From: Anaerolineae bacterium
Lineage (GTDB): Bacteria; Chloroflexota; Anaerolineae; 4572-78; J111
Assembly (NCBI GenBank): GCA_023151115.1
Contig: JAKLJP010000018.1
Location: forward strand, 1 to 64,000
Length of the DNA: 64,000 bases
Direction: 5' to 3'
Under the pieces are notes generated by a model. The model did no database searches. It saw only the letters and a list, made by a program, of their open reading frames with translations, and was not told the origin of the DNA. Shown one piece after another: positions 24,452 through 35,800 of this stretch. The number at the start of each line of letters is the position of its first letter. Position 1 is the first letter of the stretch. A program made the translations under genes and the position numbers.

Positions 24452-24616
24452 AGAATTTTTATTATCGGTAGTTCACCACAGATTGGTGTGTGACTTCTGA
24501 CAAGATTTTACCATAGAAAAAGAGGTTGGAAAACCCAACAAAAGTTAGAAACTCGCGATTAAGAAACTGTAATCTCCTCGCAACCTCGCGGCAATCCCCC
24601 CGAATTATACTGATGC

Positions 24617-24660
24617 TTGTGATACGTGATGCGTAACAAATCTTGTGTCACCCATCACTC
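24617..24660. repeat. ACGTGAT-word hairpin repeat
   Basis: TGTGATACGTGATGCGTAAC is partly mirrored by TGTGTCACCCATCAC. It lies just upstream of the efflux adaptor gene and is a decayed copy. Confidence 0.6.
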
Positions 24661-24675
24661 TGTCCAGGATATTTG

Positions 24676-26118
24676 ATGAAAAAATGGATTATCGGATTTA
24701 GCGCCACCGTGCTCGCCCTGGCTATCATCGGGGGAGCGGGGTATATGGGTGTGCAGAGCGGGCAGGCAACGGCCAATGAGACACCCCAAGCCCCCATCAC
24801 TGTAGCCGTGACGCGCGGCGATGTCCAACAGACCGTGACCGCACCGGGGCAGGTGGTCAATACCCAGGAAGCGCTGCTCGGCTTCGAGACCAGCGGCCAG
24901 GTGGTCGAAATCACCGTGCGCCCCGGCGAATGGGTCACAGCCGGGCAGGTGCTGGCTCGCTTGAATGAACGGCCCTTGAGAGAAAAGCTGGAAACGGCCC
25001 AACTTGAACTGGCCCAGGCCGAAAAAGAGCATGCCCGCAACCTGGCCGAGGCCGGGTTGGAAGTTCAGATTGCCAGCGCCGAACTGAGCCAGGCCCAAGG
25101 GCAAGTATCCGGCCTGACTGCCGCCGCCGCGGCCTTAACTGCTGCCCAGGCCGAACTGCAAGACCTGCTGGCCGGACCCGATGAGAACGAGATGACCGCT
25201 GCCGCCGCCGATCTGCGCCAAGCCGAAGTGACGCTCAAGCAGGCCCAGTGGGCCTACGACCAGGTAGCCTATCGCGGCGACGTTGGTTCCAGTCCAGAGG
25301 CGGCCCGCTTGCAGGAAGCCACCCTGGATTACGAAGCCAAGCTGGCCCGCTATAACTTGGCGGTCGAACCGGCTACTCCTGCCGACATTGCTGCGGCCAA
25401 AGCTAAGGTCCAGCAGGCCCAGGCCGATTACGACCAAGCTCAAGTTGGGCAGGAAACTCATCAACAGGAGATCGTGATCCTGGAGGCCAGGCTTGAAAAA
25501 GCGCGGCTCAACTTAAAGGCGCTGCAAGCGGGCGTTGACCCAGCCCTGGCCCGAGCGGTCAAAACCGCCGAGGAAGCGTTACAAGCGGCCACTTTGACCG
25601 CGCCCTTCGCCGGCATTGTCCTGGAGGTTGAAGCCCGGCCGGGTGAGGCTGTGATTGACCGGGCCGGGGTCATCCTGATGACCGCCGCCAACGCGGTCGA
25701 GATTTGGAGCAAGGTCATCGAGGAAGATTTGCCGCTGGTGCAGGCCGGTCAACAGGTTGAACTTTTCTTTGACGCCGTACCGGAGGCCACCATACAGGGG
25801 CGAGTCGCCCGGATTGTGCCCCAGCGCATTGAGGGCGAAGACCGCCCCCTGTATCCGGTCTACATTGCCCCGGACAAACTGCCGGACAAGCTCATGGCCG
25901 GCATGACCGCCGATGCCTCGATCATCATTGCCGAAAAGCAGAACGTGCTGCGCCTGCCGCGGGCGCTGGTCCAGGCCGGCGCCGCTGACACCGCCATTGT
26001 CGAAGTGTGGGCCAATGGGCAGATCGAGCGGCGCGAGGTCCAGCTTGGACTGCGCGGCGATGTCTATGTTGAGATTGTGGTGGGGCTGGCTGAAGGGGAA
26101 CAGGTGGTAGGGCAGTGA
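24676..26118 (+). CDS. Efflux periplasmic-adaptor-type protein (HlyD/MacA family)
   Basis: 480 residues. N-terminal membrane anchor at 3-25. Split lipoyl domain: TAPGQVVNTQEALLGFETSG with EITVRPGEWVTAGQVLARL before, and APFAGIVLEVEARPGEAV after, a very long Ala/Gln/Glu-rich coiled-coil hairpin (about 95-300). Beta-barrel part follows with VIEEDLPLVQAGQQVELFFD. The start ATG at 24676 follows CAGGAT. In known systems it links an inner-membrane transporter to an outer channel; here, in a probable monoderm, it would work with the FtsX-type permease next door. Confidence 0.88.
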   Translation: MKKWIIGFSATVLALAIIGGAGYMGVQSGQATANETPQAPITVAVTRGDVQQTVTAPGQVVNTQEALLGFETSGQVVEITVRPGEWVTAGQVLARLNERPLREKLETAQLELAQAEKEHARNLAEAGLEVQIASAELSQAQGQVSGLTAAAAALTAAQAELQDLLAGPDENEMTAAAADLRQAEVTLKQAQWAYDQVAYRGDVGSSPEAARLQEATLDYEAKLARYNLAVEPATPADIAAAKAKVQQAQADYDQAQVGQETHQQEIVILEARLEKARLNLKALQAGVDPALARAVKTAEEALQAATLTAPFAGIVLEVEARPGEAVIDRAGVILMTAANAVEIWSKVIEEDLPLVQAGQQVELFFDAVPEATIQGRVARIVPQRIEGEDRPLYPVYIAPDKLPDKLMAGMTADASIIIAEKQNVLRLPRALVQAGAADTAIVEVWANGQIERREVQLGLRGDVYVEIVVGLAEGEQVVGQ

Positions 26119-26125
26119 GCGTGAG

Positions 26126-26197
26126 GTATGATACGTGGTGCGTAGTGCGTGGTACATGGATATTTTACGGACCACGCACCACGAACTACGAACTACG
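26126..26197. repeat. TGCGTGGTACGT-word hairpin repeat
   Basis: ATACGTGGTGCGTAGTGCGT is answered by ACCACGCACCACGAACTACG across TATTTTACG. It fills the gap before the permease and replaces any ribosome site there. Confidence 0.85.
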
Positions 26198-27493
26198 ATG
26201 ATGACTATCTTCGACGTTATTTTATCCGCCTTCTACGGCCTAACCGGCAACAAACTGCGGGCGGCGTTGACGGCGCTGGGCATTATCATCGGCGTGGCTT
26301 CGGTGATTGCGATGCTGGCCCTGGGCAACGGGGCGCGGGCGGCGGTGGAAGCCAACTTTCGCTTTCTCGGCTCTGACCAGATTCAGATCAGCGCCAAACA
26401 GGAGTTGGAAGATGGGGAGTGGGTCGAGGTAGGCCGGATACTGTCGTATGAGGACGGGCTGCGTCTGCCCGGCGCAGCAGACCTGATTGAACGGGTCGAG
26501 ATGACCATCAACGGGCTGGCCAAGATTCGCTATGGGCGCATGGCCCTGGATGTGAGCCTGACCGGCGCCACCGCCGAGGCCCTGGAAGCGCTGCTGGCGG
26601 GCGAGCAGGTTCAACCGGTCAACTGGCCGGAAGGCGAGCCTTTGACGGCAACGGCTTTTATCGGCCAGGGGCGTTTCTTTACCCCGGCCGAGGTCCTCGG
26701 CGAGGCCAGTGTGTGCGTCTTAGGTTACGAAACAGCCCAGGATTTGTTCCAGGGAGACAACCCGCTCGATCAGACGGTTTGGGTTAACCGCCAGCGCTGT
26801 TTGGTGATCGGCGTGCTGGCCGAACTGGAAACCATTGACCCGGCTCAGCGCACGCAAATAAAACCCAATGAAGTTTTTTACCTGCCCATCAGCACGGCTA
26901 TTCGCAACCTGTACGAAGAAGAACCATCGGTGCGAATTACGGCGCGAGTCAGCGACGAGAGCCGCATGGACGAGGCCAAGGCCCAGGTAACAGCTTATCT
27001 GCGCCAGCGGCATGCCATCGAATCGGATGGGGAGGGCAATTACGCTGATGACTTTGAGCTGACCACCCGCCGCGATGTACTGGGGGCGCAGCAGCAGGCG
27101 GCGCAGACCTTTGCCTTGCTGTTGGCGGCGATGGCCGCTGTTTCGCTGCTGGTGGGCGGGATTGGCATTATGAACGTGATGCTGGTCAGCGTGACCGAGC
27201 GAACCCGCGAAATCGGCATCCGCCGGGCCGTGGGGGCGCGGCGGCGTGAGATTGTGGCCCAATTCTTGTTGGAGGCGGTGCTGATCAGCGCCGGGGGCGG
27301 GCTGCTGGGCATCGCCGTCGGCATCCTGGCTATTCCGGCTGCGGCGGCGCTCAATCAAGGCATCGCTTTGCTGGCCCCGGCCAGCATTCCCCTGGCCTTT
27401 GCCGTCGCCCTGCTGACCGGGATTGTTTTTGGTCTCTACCCCGCCCTGCGAGCGGCCCGGCTCAGTCCTATTGATGCGCTGCGGTACGAGTAA
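26198..27493 (+). CDS. ABC transporter permease, MacB/FtsX type
   Basis: 431 residues. One membrane span near the N-terminus (ALTALGIIIGVASVIAMLAL), a large extracytoplasmic domain (about 45-290), then three C-terminal spans with VGGIGIMNVMLVSVTERTRE and GIRRAVGARRREI, the FtsX signature, and a final RAARLSPIDALRYE. It lacks the N-terminal ATPase that MacB carries, and no ATPase gene adjoins it, so one must be supplied from elsewhere. Two consecutive ATGs (26198, 26201) are possible; the repeat before them leaves no clear ribosome site. Probably works with the upstream adaptor. Confidence 0.88.
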   Translation: MMTIFDVILSAFYGLTGNKLRAALTALGIIIGVASVIAMLALGNGARAAVEANFRFLGSDQIQISAKQELEDGEWVEVGRILSYEDGLRLPGAADLIERVEMTINGLAKIRYGRMALDVSLTGATAEALEALLAGEQVQPVNWPEGEPLTATAFIGQGRFFTPAEVLGEASVCVLGYETAQDLFQGDNPLDQTVWVNRQRCLVIGVLAELETIDPAQRTQIKPNEVFYLPISTAIRNLYEEEPSVRITARVSDESRMDEAKAQVTAYLRQRHAIESDGEGNYADDFELTTRRDVLGAQQQAAQTFALLLAAMAAVSLLVGGIGIMNVMLVSVTERTREIGIRRAVGARRREIVAQFLLEAVLISAGGGLLGIAVGILAIPAAAALNQGIALLAPASIPLAFAVALLTGIVFGLYPALRAARLSPIDALRYE

Positions 27494-27516
27494 TCGTGGT
27501 GTGTGGTAGGCAAACC

Positions 27517-27549
27517 AGACCTTACAGGTTTTGAAAACCTGTAAGGTCT
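27517..27549. terminator. Hairpin repeat AGACCTTACAGGTTTT, terminator-like
   Basis: Perfect 16-nt arms around one base, 23 bp after the permease stop. The same word (ACCTTACAGGTTTTGAAAACC) is a common dispersed repeat in environmental genomes, so it may be a mobile hairpin serving as terminator. Confidence 0.7.
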
Positions 27550-27572
27550 TTATACCGAAATGGAGGCACAAA

Positions 27573-28148
27573 ATGAACCGTTTAATTTTAATCACTGTTG
27601 GCGTTGTTTCAGTTTTATTGCTGGCCGGAGCGGTCTACCTGGGGGCGCGGCTGATGAATGAGCCGGAGGAAGGAGTGGGCGGCGGGGGTGAGATCATGGT
27701 CATTGGCCAGAAGGGTGGTGGGGGGCCGGTCTCTTTTAGCTTTGACATCCAACCGGCCCCAGAACTGCCCCCAACTCCGCCCGAAGTGAACGGCCTGTTT
27801 GTCCGGCGCGAAGACAACAGCATCTTTGTCGGTACCGGTGAAATCGAGATGGCGATCACGATGGATCAGGCCACCGGAGAGCGGCAGAGCAGCAGCAGTT
27901 ACAGCGGGCCGGTGCTGGAAGTGGTCATCACCCGCGAGACTACCATCTACCGCGATGAAACCGGGTTTCCTGAGCCTGGCCAGGTCAGCGGAGGCAAGCA
28001 AACGATCCAGCAGGTGGTTAAGCCGGTCGAATCGCTTGAAGCGTTGGGTGAGGATACAAAAAACACCGAAATCCAGGCCTGGGGCACGCGCAGCGGCGAC
28101 CGGGTGGTGGCCCAAGTGTTGGTCTACCGACCACTAAAAGGGGGCTGA
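27573..28148 (+). CDS. Membrane-anchored extracytoplasmic protein of unknown function
   Basis: 191 residues. One membrane helix at 4-26 (LILITVGVVSVLLLAGAVYL), a Gly/Glu-rich spacer, then a soluble part with FVRREDNSIFVGTGEIEMAI and VVITRETTIYRDETGF. No family is recognised. The start ATG at 27573 has TGGAGGCA upstream, and the frame start at 27531 lies in a hairpin. Sitting between an efflux permease and a sensor kinase, it may be an accessory or sensing protein of that system; this is inferred from position only. Confidence 0.65.
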   Translation: MNRLILITVGVVSVLLLAGAVYLGARLMNEPEEGVGGGGEIMVIGQKGGGGPVSFSFDIQPAPELPPTPPEVNGLFVRREDNSIFVGTGEIEMAITMDQATGERQSSSSYSGPVLEVVITRETTIYRDETGFPEPGQVSGGKQTIQQVVKPVESLEALGEDTKNTEIQAWGTRSGDRVVAQVLVYRPLKGG

Positions 28149-28151
28149 ATT

Positions 28152-28199
28152 ATAGTGCGTGGTGCGTGGTGCGTTTACTTCACGCACCACGCACTACGT
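28152..28199. repeat. GTGCGTGGTGCGTG hairpin repeat
   Basis: TAGTGCGTGGTGCGTGGTGC and CACGCACCACGCACTA are complementary around TTTACTT. Same family as 26126-26197 and 30271-30319. Confidence 0.88.
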
Positions 28200-28262
28200 C
28201 ATATTTGACAGCCCAACTTGTTGAGGTAGTTTTATTAACAGGTCACAACAGAGAGGTATCCT

Positions 28263-30005
28263 ATGCTCAAATCTATTCGCTGGCAGTTGCCGTTGAGTTA
28301 TGCCGTTCTTGCCCTGCTGACGGTGCTGGCGCTGGGGGTGGTCCTGTTGGCCACGCTCCGCAGTTTTTATGGCCAGCAGGAACTCGATTATCTGGCCCGT
28401 AATGCCAAGCAGATCAGCCCGGAAATGGCCCGCATGGTCCAGACCGGCCTGCCGCCCGACGGGATACAGGCGCAGCTCAAAAACTTTTCATTTTTATCGC
28501 AGGCCAGGGTCCGCTTGTTGGACGCCCAGGGCCAGCCGCTGGCCGACTCCGGCGAGCCGTTAGCCCAGCCCCAGGTCGCCGCGCTGTCGGTCAAGCTCAA
28601 GGCGCTGGCTGCCGCGCCCGGCGATATGCTGGTGCAGCCCTTCACCGCAGCCGTAACGGGGCCGCTTCCGGCCAGTGATTACGCCTCGTTTATCTACATT
28701 CAACGCCCCGATGCTGAGATTGTGCCCGCCGATATGCTCCTGACCCGCACCCTGATCATCACCCGGAGCGGCGGCGAGGATGAGGAAATTTTTCACTGGG
28801 AATTTAGCCAGCCGGTGACCGGAACCCAGATGATAACCGCCGCAGCCGGCGAAGATGTTTTCGCCATAATGGGCGAGCCGGGCGAACTCTCTCCGCCGCC
28901 CGACTTCATTTCCGTCGTCCCGGCCATCCGGCCCCTTTTTGGGGCGAGTCCGGCCGTGGATATCACCCTGGCCGGTCCCCGGTCTGATCAAACTATCAGC
29001 CAGCCTTTTTATGGTCCCGCCGGGGAACTGCTGGGCTATGCTGAACTGTCGCAGGGGCCGGCTTATGGCCGTGAAATTCTGACCAGCGTGGCCTGGGGCT
29101 TGGCCCTGGCCGGCGGGGTGGCGGTGGCCCTGGCAGCAGGCGCGGGCTGGCTGATTAGCCGCCGCCTCAGCACACCGCTGCTGGCCCTGGCCGATGTGAC
29201 CGGGCGCATGGCCCAGGGCAATCTCTCGGTTCGGGCCGAGGTAGTCCGGCCTGCCCCCGCGGAAGTGGGCCTGCTGGCTCGCTCGTTTAATGAAATGGCC
29301 GACCAGGTGGAAGAAACGGTGCTAACTCTGCGCCGCTTTGTGGCCGACGCCGCCCACGAACTGCACACCCCGCTGACTGCCCTGCGAACCAACCTGGAAC
29401 TGGTCAATGGCGGGGAAGCAAACGCGGCCCCTTACATCCAACAGGCCCAGGCCCAGGTGGAGCGGCTGGAAAGGCTGACCCGCGACCTGCTGGACCTGTC
29501 CAAGCTGGAAACCGGAGCTAACGAAGCTCATTTTGCCCCCCTGAGTTTGAACACCCTGGTCCAGGAAACCGGCGAACTGTACGCCTCGCAGGCCGAGCAG
29601 TCCGGGCTGGCCTTCTCGCTGGTTGTGCCGGAGCAGTTGGTAGCGGTAAAAGGCAATGAGGCCCACTTGCGCCGGGCGCTGGGCAACCTGCTGGACAACG
29701 CCCTTAAATTTACCCCTGCCGGGGGCGCAGTCCGGCTGGGCTTGCAGGTGATTGACGCCCCCGGCGAAGACCCGAACAGACAGTGGGCCGAGATATATGT
29801 AGAAGATAACGGCATCGGCGTCTCTCCGGGCGACGGGCCGCAGTTGTTCAGCCGCTTCTACCGCGGGCGCAACGCTGCCGCCTACCCCGGCAGTGGGTTG
29901 GGCCTGGCCATCGTTAAGGCCATCACCGAGGGGCATCACGGCCAGGTCTTGGTCAAGGACCGCCTACCCGGTGCGTGTTTCCGGCTGCGTCTGCCGCTGG
30001 AATAG
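28263..30005 (+). CDS. Membrane sensor histidine kinase (HAMP, HisKA, HATPase)
   Basis: 580 residues. Membrane helix at 12-32, extracytoplasmic sensor at 33-270, second helix near 278-300 (GLALAGGVAVALAAGAGWLI), HAMP to about 352. The phospho-acceptor is His365 in DAAHELHTPLTALRT; the ATPase has LLDNALKFTP, VEDNGIGVSPGDG and GSGLGLAIVKAI. All boxes are intact. Good ribosome site (AGAGAGG). No regulator follows; the OmpR-type regulator at 23036, on the same strand before the efflux genes, is the best candidate partner. The system may respond to a compound exported by the adaptor and permease. Confidence 0.92.
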   Translation: MLKSIRWQLPLSYAVLALLTVLALGVVLLATLRSFYGQQELDYLARNAKQISPEMARMVQTGLPPDGIQAQLKNFSFLSQARVRLLDAQGQPLADSGEPLAQPQVAALSVKLKALAAAPGDMLVQPFTAAVTGPLPASDYASFIYIQRPDAEIVPADMLLTRTLIITRSGGEDEEIFHWEFSQPVTGTQMITAAAGEDVFAIMGEPGELSPPPDFISVVPAIRPLFGASPAVDITLAGPRSDQTISQPFYGPAGELLGYAELSQGPAYGREILTSVAWGLALAGGVAVALAAGAGWLISRRLSTPLLALADVTGRMAQGNLSVRAEVVRPAPAEVGLLARSFNEMADQVEETVLTLRRFVADAAHELHTPLTALRTNLELVNGGEANAAPYIQQAQAQVERLERLTRDLLDLSKLETGANEAHFAPLSLNTLVQETGELYASQAEQSGLAFSLVVPEQLVAVKGNEAHLRRALGNLLDNALKFTPAGGAVRLGLQVIDAPGEDPNRQWAEIYVEDNGIGVSPGDGPQLFSRFYRGRNAAAYPGSGLGLAIVKAITEGHHGQVLVKDRLPGACFRLRLPLE

Positions 30006-30085
30006 GTAGCAAAGTAGCAAGTAGCAAGGTCGCAAGTAATTGTCTGCTACCCTGCGACTCTGCTACCTGCTACCTTGCTACTTTT
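30003..30085. repeat. GTAGCAA-word hairpin repeat
   Basis: Words TAGGTAGCAAAGTAGCAAGT are mirrored by CTGCTACCTGCTACCTTGCT. The repeat begins at the kinase stop codon. The rest of 30086-30437 has no gene; it holds a terminator and another repeat. Confidence 0.88.
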
Positions 30086-30180
30086 TCTGGACATCTATAC
30101 AACTTCCCCCAAGACCCCCAAAATTTAGGGGTGTCAAAAGTTGAATTCAATGGTATAGTGGATGAGTAAGTGGGTGAGGG

Positions 30181-30230
30181 TTTTCGACCAAACAGCCTCT
30201 AACCGTAAGGTTAGGGGCTGTTTTCATTAT
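30181..30230 (+). terminator. TTTTCGACCAAACAGCC hairpin with T run (left copy)
   Basis: AGCCTCTAACC, GTAA, GGTTAGGGGCT, then GTTTTC. A near-identical copy in the same orientation stands at 35531-35580, so the two enclose the pca-pob operon. Confidence 0.75.
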
Positions 30231-30270
30231 CTCAATCTCAGCAATTCCAATAAAATAAAACATCAATTCT

Positions 30271-30319
30271 TGTGGTGCGTAGTGCGTGGTACATTTACGG
30301 TATGCACTACGCACCACGT
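30271..30319. repeat. TGCGTAGTGCGTGG hairpin repeat
   Basis: GTGGTGCGTAGTGCGTGGTA and TATGCACTACGCACCACG pair. It lies about 120 bp before pcaD. Confidence 0.85.
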
Positions 30320-30437
30320 CCTTATAACCCTGGATTTTATGAGAGAAGTGTGGTATTATCGGGGTGCCTGTGTATTCTAAGAGCAGGATACCCGCTACTA
30401 AGCGTTAAATAAATACTCATAAAGAAGCAGGTCAACG

Positions 30438-31232
30438 ATGAAATTTGCCACAGTGGGGAAAGTCACTTTACACTACAGCCGGGAGGGGTTGACAGCAGGC
30501 GTCCCGCTGGTTTTCATTAATTCGCTCGGCACGGATCAGCGCATTTGGGATCATGTAATTCCCTATTTTGCTGAACATTTCCCCATTATCCGTTACGACA
30601 AACGCGGCCACGGTTTATCCGACTGCCCGCCGGGACCCTATACCATTGGCGATCACGCCGCCGATTTGGCCGGTTTGCTTGACTATTTGGGGGTTGAACA
30701 GGCCATCCTGATCGGGATTTCTGTGGGTGGGCTGATTGCGCTGCATCAGGCTATTCACCACCCGCAGCGGGTATCAGCCCTGGTGTTGTGTGATACTGCC
30801 GCCAAAATCGGTACTGCCGAATCCTGGCATGAACGCATTATGGCCATTCAACAAAATGGACTGGACGGGATGGTAGCCACGATTCTGGCCCGCTGGTTTA
30901 CTCCGGATTTTTCGGCCCGGTATCCGGCTGACTATCAAGGCTATGCCAACATGCTCACTCGCATGCCGGTGGCCGGCTATCTGGCCACCTGCGCCGCCAT
31001 TCGGGAGGCCGATTTGCGGGAAGCGGCCAGGCAGGTCAGGGCCAAAACCCTGGTTTTGTGCGGCTCAGAAGATTTAGCCACGCCGCCCCAGTTAGGGCGC
31101 GAACTGGCCGAAACTTTGAACAACGCTCGCTTTGAGCTAATCGAGCAGGCGGCGCACCTGCCCTGTATCGAACAACCGGAAACTATGGCCCAGAAAATCG
31201 GCCGGTTTTTGCGAGAGAACGGTTATGGCTGA
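30438..31232 (+). CDS. pcaD: 3-oxoadipate enol-lactone hydrolase
   Basis: 264 residues, alpha/beta-hydrolase fold: FINSLGTDQRIWDHVIPYF, YDKRGHGLSDCPPGPY, and the nucleophile Ser95 in IGISVGGLIALH; a late Asp (CGSEDLATPP) and His (EQAAHLPCIEQPE) complete the triad. The motifs and neighbours fit PcaD, which opens the enol-lactone to 3-oxoadipate. First gene of a six-gene operon with overlapping or nearly touching reading frames. No pca-type regulator adjoins it. PcaC and PcaD are fused in some species but are separate here, overlapping by 8 nt. Confidence 0.9.
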   Translation: MKFATVGKVTLHYSREGLTAGVPLVFINSLGTDQRIWDHVIPYFAEHFPIIRYDKRGHGLSDCPPGPYTIGDHAADLAGLLDYLGVEQAILIGISVGGLIALHQAIHHPQRVSALVLCDTAAKIGTAESWHERIMAIQQNGLDGMVATILARWFTPDFSARYPADYQGYANMLTRMPVAGYLATCAAIREADLREAARQVRAKTLVLCGSEDLATPPQLGRELAETLNNARFELIEQAAHLPCIEQPETMAQKIGRFLRENGYG

Positions 31233-31629
31233 CCCAAAATTTGAACAAGGGATGCGGATTCGACGCGAAGTGCTGGGCGACCGGCATGTGGACCAGGCTG
31301 AAGCCAACCAGACCGAATTTGATGCCGATTTTCAACGCTTCATCACCGAAACCGCCTGGGGATCAGTTTGGTCACGCCCGACCCTTGACCGCAAAACGCG
31401 CCATCTGTTAACGCTGGGCCTCCTGGCGGCACTGGGCAAAGAAAGTGAGTTAGCCATGCACGTTCGGGCCACCCAAAATACCGGCGTCACCCCCGAAGAA
31501 TTAAAAGAGGTCTTTTTGCAAGTGGCCGTTTACGCCGGCATCCCGGCCGCCAACTCGGCCTTTGCCGTCGCCAAGAAGGTTTATGCCGAAATGGTAAAAA
31601 ATAATTCAGAGAAAGGAAGCGTACCATGA
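31225..31629 (+). CDS. pcaC: 4-carboxymuconolactone decarboxylase
   Basis: 134 residues: FEQGMRIRREVLGDRHVDQA, WSRPTLDRKTRHLLTLGLLA, then ELAMHVRATQNTGVTPEELK, all standard for PcaC of the CMD family. It removes CO2 from 4-carboxymuconolactone to give the enol-lactone that PcaD opens. It overlaps pcaD by 8 nt and pcaH by 4 nt (ATGA), which indicates coupled translation. The length is normal for the stand-alone form. Confidence 0.92.
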   Translation: MADPKFEQGMRIRREVLGDRHVDQAEANQTEFDADFQRFITETAWGSVWSRPTLDRKTRHLLTLGLLAALGKESELAMHVRATQNTGVTPEELKEVFLQVAVYAGIPAANSAFAVAKKVYAEMVKNNSEKGSVP

Positions 31630-32333
31630 CCAAGCCGAACCAACCGGGTGTCCTTGATTGGAGCATCCAGCCGCCTTATCTGCATCCACCCTATGCCTCA
31701 ACCGTCAAACGGGCGCCGCACGAACCGCTCATTCCCCTCCCTCAGACCCTCTCCGAATTGACCGGGCCGGTGTATGGGACGGGTGACATCAGGCCGTTGG
31801 ATAACGACTTGACCCGCAATGCGGTCAGAAATGGTCAACCCATCGGAGAGCGCATTATTGTAGTGGGGCGGGTGCTCGATGAAACGGGCCGGCCCGTCCC
31901 CAACGCGCTCATCGAGGTCTGGCAGGCTAATGCGTGCGGCCGCTATATTCACAAAAATGACCAGCACGACGCCCCCCTTGACCCCAATTTTACCGGCGCC
32001 GGGCGGGTGCTGACCGACCAAAATGGCGAATATCGCTTTACCACCATCAAACCGGGCGCCTATCCCTGGCGAAACCATTTGAATGCCTGGCGTCCGCCGC
32101 ACATTCATTTTTCGCTGTTCGGCGTCAATTTTTTATCGCGGCTGGTCACGCAGATGTACTTTCCGGGCGATCCGCTGCTGGCGCTGGACCCCATTTACAA
32201 CGGTATCCCCGATGAAAAGGCCCGCCAGCGGCTCATCTCCAGCTACGCGCACGACATCACCACCCCCGAATGGGCTTTGGGGTATCGCTTTGATATCGTG
32301 CTGGCCGGCAGCCGCCAGACGCCTTTTGAATAG
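31626..32333 (+). CDS. pcaH: Protocatechuate 3,4-dioxygenase, beta subunit
   Basis: 235 residues. VVGRVLDETGRPVPNALIEV and WQANACGRYIHKND start the intradiol fold; GAYPWRNHLNAWRPPHIHFS holds the second Tyr and the two His that, with the Tyr in GRYIHK, bind the ferric iron. This is the metal-bearing subunit. It cleaves protocatechuate to 3-carboxy-cis,cis-muconate with O2. Start overlaps pcaC as ATGA; the alpha subunit follows 11 bp on. Confidence 0.93.
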   Translation: MTKPNQPGVLDWSIQPPYLHPPYASTVKRAPHEPLIPLPQTLSELTGPVYGTGDIRPLDNDLTRNAVRNGQPIGERIIVVGRVLDETGRPVPNALIEVWQANACGRYIHKNDQHDAPLDPNFTGAGRVLTDQNGEYRFTTIKPGAYPWRNHLNAWRPPHIHFSLFGVNFLSRLVTQMYFPGDPLLALDPIYNGIPDEKARQRLISSYAHDITTPEWALGYRFDIVLAGSRQTPFE

Positions 32334-32344
32334 GGAGGCCAGCC

Positions 32345-32917
32345 ATGATGTTACCACAAAGTCCAAGCCAGACGGTTGGCCCATTTTTTCACGATGCGCT
32401 CATACACGGCGGCGAAAATGTGCTGGTTGGCGAGGGCGCGGCCGGCCAGCGCATCTACCTTGAAGGGCGGGTGCTGGACGGCGACGGTCAGCCTGTGCCG
32501 GATGCTATGCTCGAAATCTGGCAAGCCGACGCGTTTGGCTATTTCAACCATCCCGCCGACCCCAACCAGGCCAAAGCAGACCCGTTCTTTCGCGGCTTTG
32601 GCCGCTCCGATACTGCGCAAGAGGGCCGCTTCTGGTTTAAAACGGTCAAACCCGGCCCGGTGCCCTGGGATGATGAGCAAAGGCAAGCGCCACATGTGAA
32701 TGTCCGGGTCTTTGCGCGGGGCATGTTAATCCACGCTGTGACCAGGCTTTACTTTTCCGACGAAAGCGCCAACCAGAGCGACCCGGTGCTGAACAGCGTG
32801 CCTTCGGAACGGCGGCCAACCCTGATCGCCCAGCTTAAAGAGTCTGACGATTTGCCCACCTACTGCTTTGATATTCGGCTTCAAGGTGAGGGCGAGACGG
32901 TATTTTTTAATCCATAA
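32345..32917 (+). CDS. pcaG: Protocatechuate 3,4-dioxygenase, alpha subunit
   Basis: 190 residues: SPSQTVGPFFHDAL at the N-terminus is typical of PcaG, followed by LEGRVLDGDGQPVPDAMLEI and KTVKPGPVPWDDEQRQAPHV. The iron-binding His pair of PcaH is only partly kept, as expected for the structural alpha subunit. Two ATGs (32345, 32348) follow AGGGAGG. It pairs with the preceding beta subunit. Confidence 0.92.
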   Translation: MMLPQSPSQTVGPFFHDALIHGGENVLVGEGAAGQRIYLEGRVLDGDGQPVPDAMLEIWQADAFGYFNHPADPNQAKADPFFRGFGRSDTAQEGRFWFKTVKPGPVPWDDEQRQAPHVNVRVFARGMLIHAVTRLYFSDESANQSDPVLNSVPSERRPTLIAQLKESDDLPTYCFDIRLQGEGETVFFNP

Positions 32918-32921
32918 TTTT

Positions 32922-35460
<2,539 letters not shown>

Positions 35461-35530
35461 TGGGTCCGAACCGGCAAAAGTAGCCGGGCAGCAAGGGAGC
35501 AGGGTCAAGACCCCGGTTGAGAGGTGAAAG

Positions 35531-35580
35531 TTTTCGACCAAACAGCCCCTAACCTTAACGGTTAGAGGCTGTTTTTATTT
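35531..35580 (+). terminator. TTTTCGACCAAACAGCC hairpin with T run (right copy)
   Basis: AGCCCCTAACC, TTAAC, GGTTAGAGGCT, then GTTTTTATTTT. Fits an intrinsic terminator after pobA and shares its first 17 bases with the copy at 30181. Confidence 0.8.
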
Positions 35581-35607
35581 TCTGAATATTGAACTACAGC
35601 TATAGGT

Positions 35608-35721
35608 CAGTCTCAGTAGATCCAATTTCTGAGGATGCGAAGCAGGCACGCCTACGTGCCGACTGCGAAGCGTGCCGCACGAAGGCGTGCTGGCTCCTCA
35701 AATTTGGATGTACTGAGACTG
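35608..35721. repeat. 114-bp palindromic element, copy 1
   Basis: Outer arms CAGTCTCAGTAGATCCAATT and its near complement ending TACTGAGACTG; inner part with GGCACGCCTACGTGCC and GGCGTGCTGGCTCCTC. Copy 2 is at 61018-61120. No ORF. The gap 35461-35800 otherwise holds the terminator only. Confidence 0.85.
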
Positions 35722-35800
35722 TTATTATATTGGTCTAGTTCGTGCTATTATAATGGGACTGTCCACAATTACCGTTGAGTGAGGTTAAAGTAAGCGCCCT

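Noticed and set aside
30086..30437. Search for an RNA gene in this 350-bp gap
   Set aside because: Only a terminator-like hairpin, a word repeat and short AT-rich stretches; no tRNA-like arms or known riboswitch core seen.
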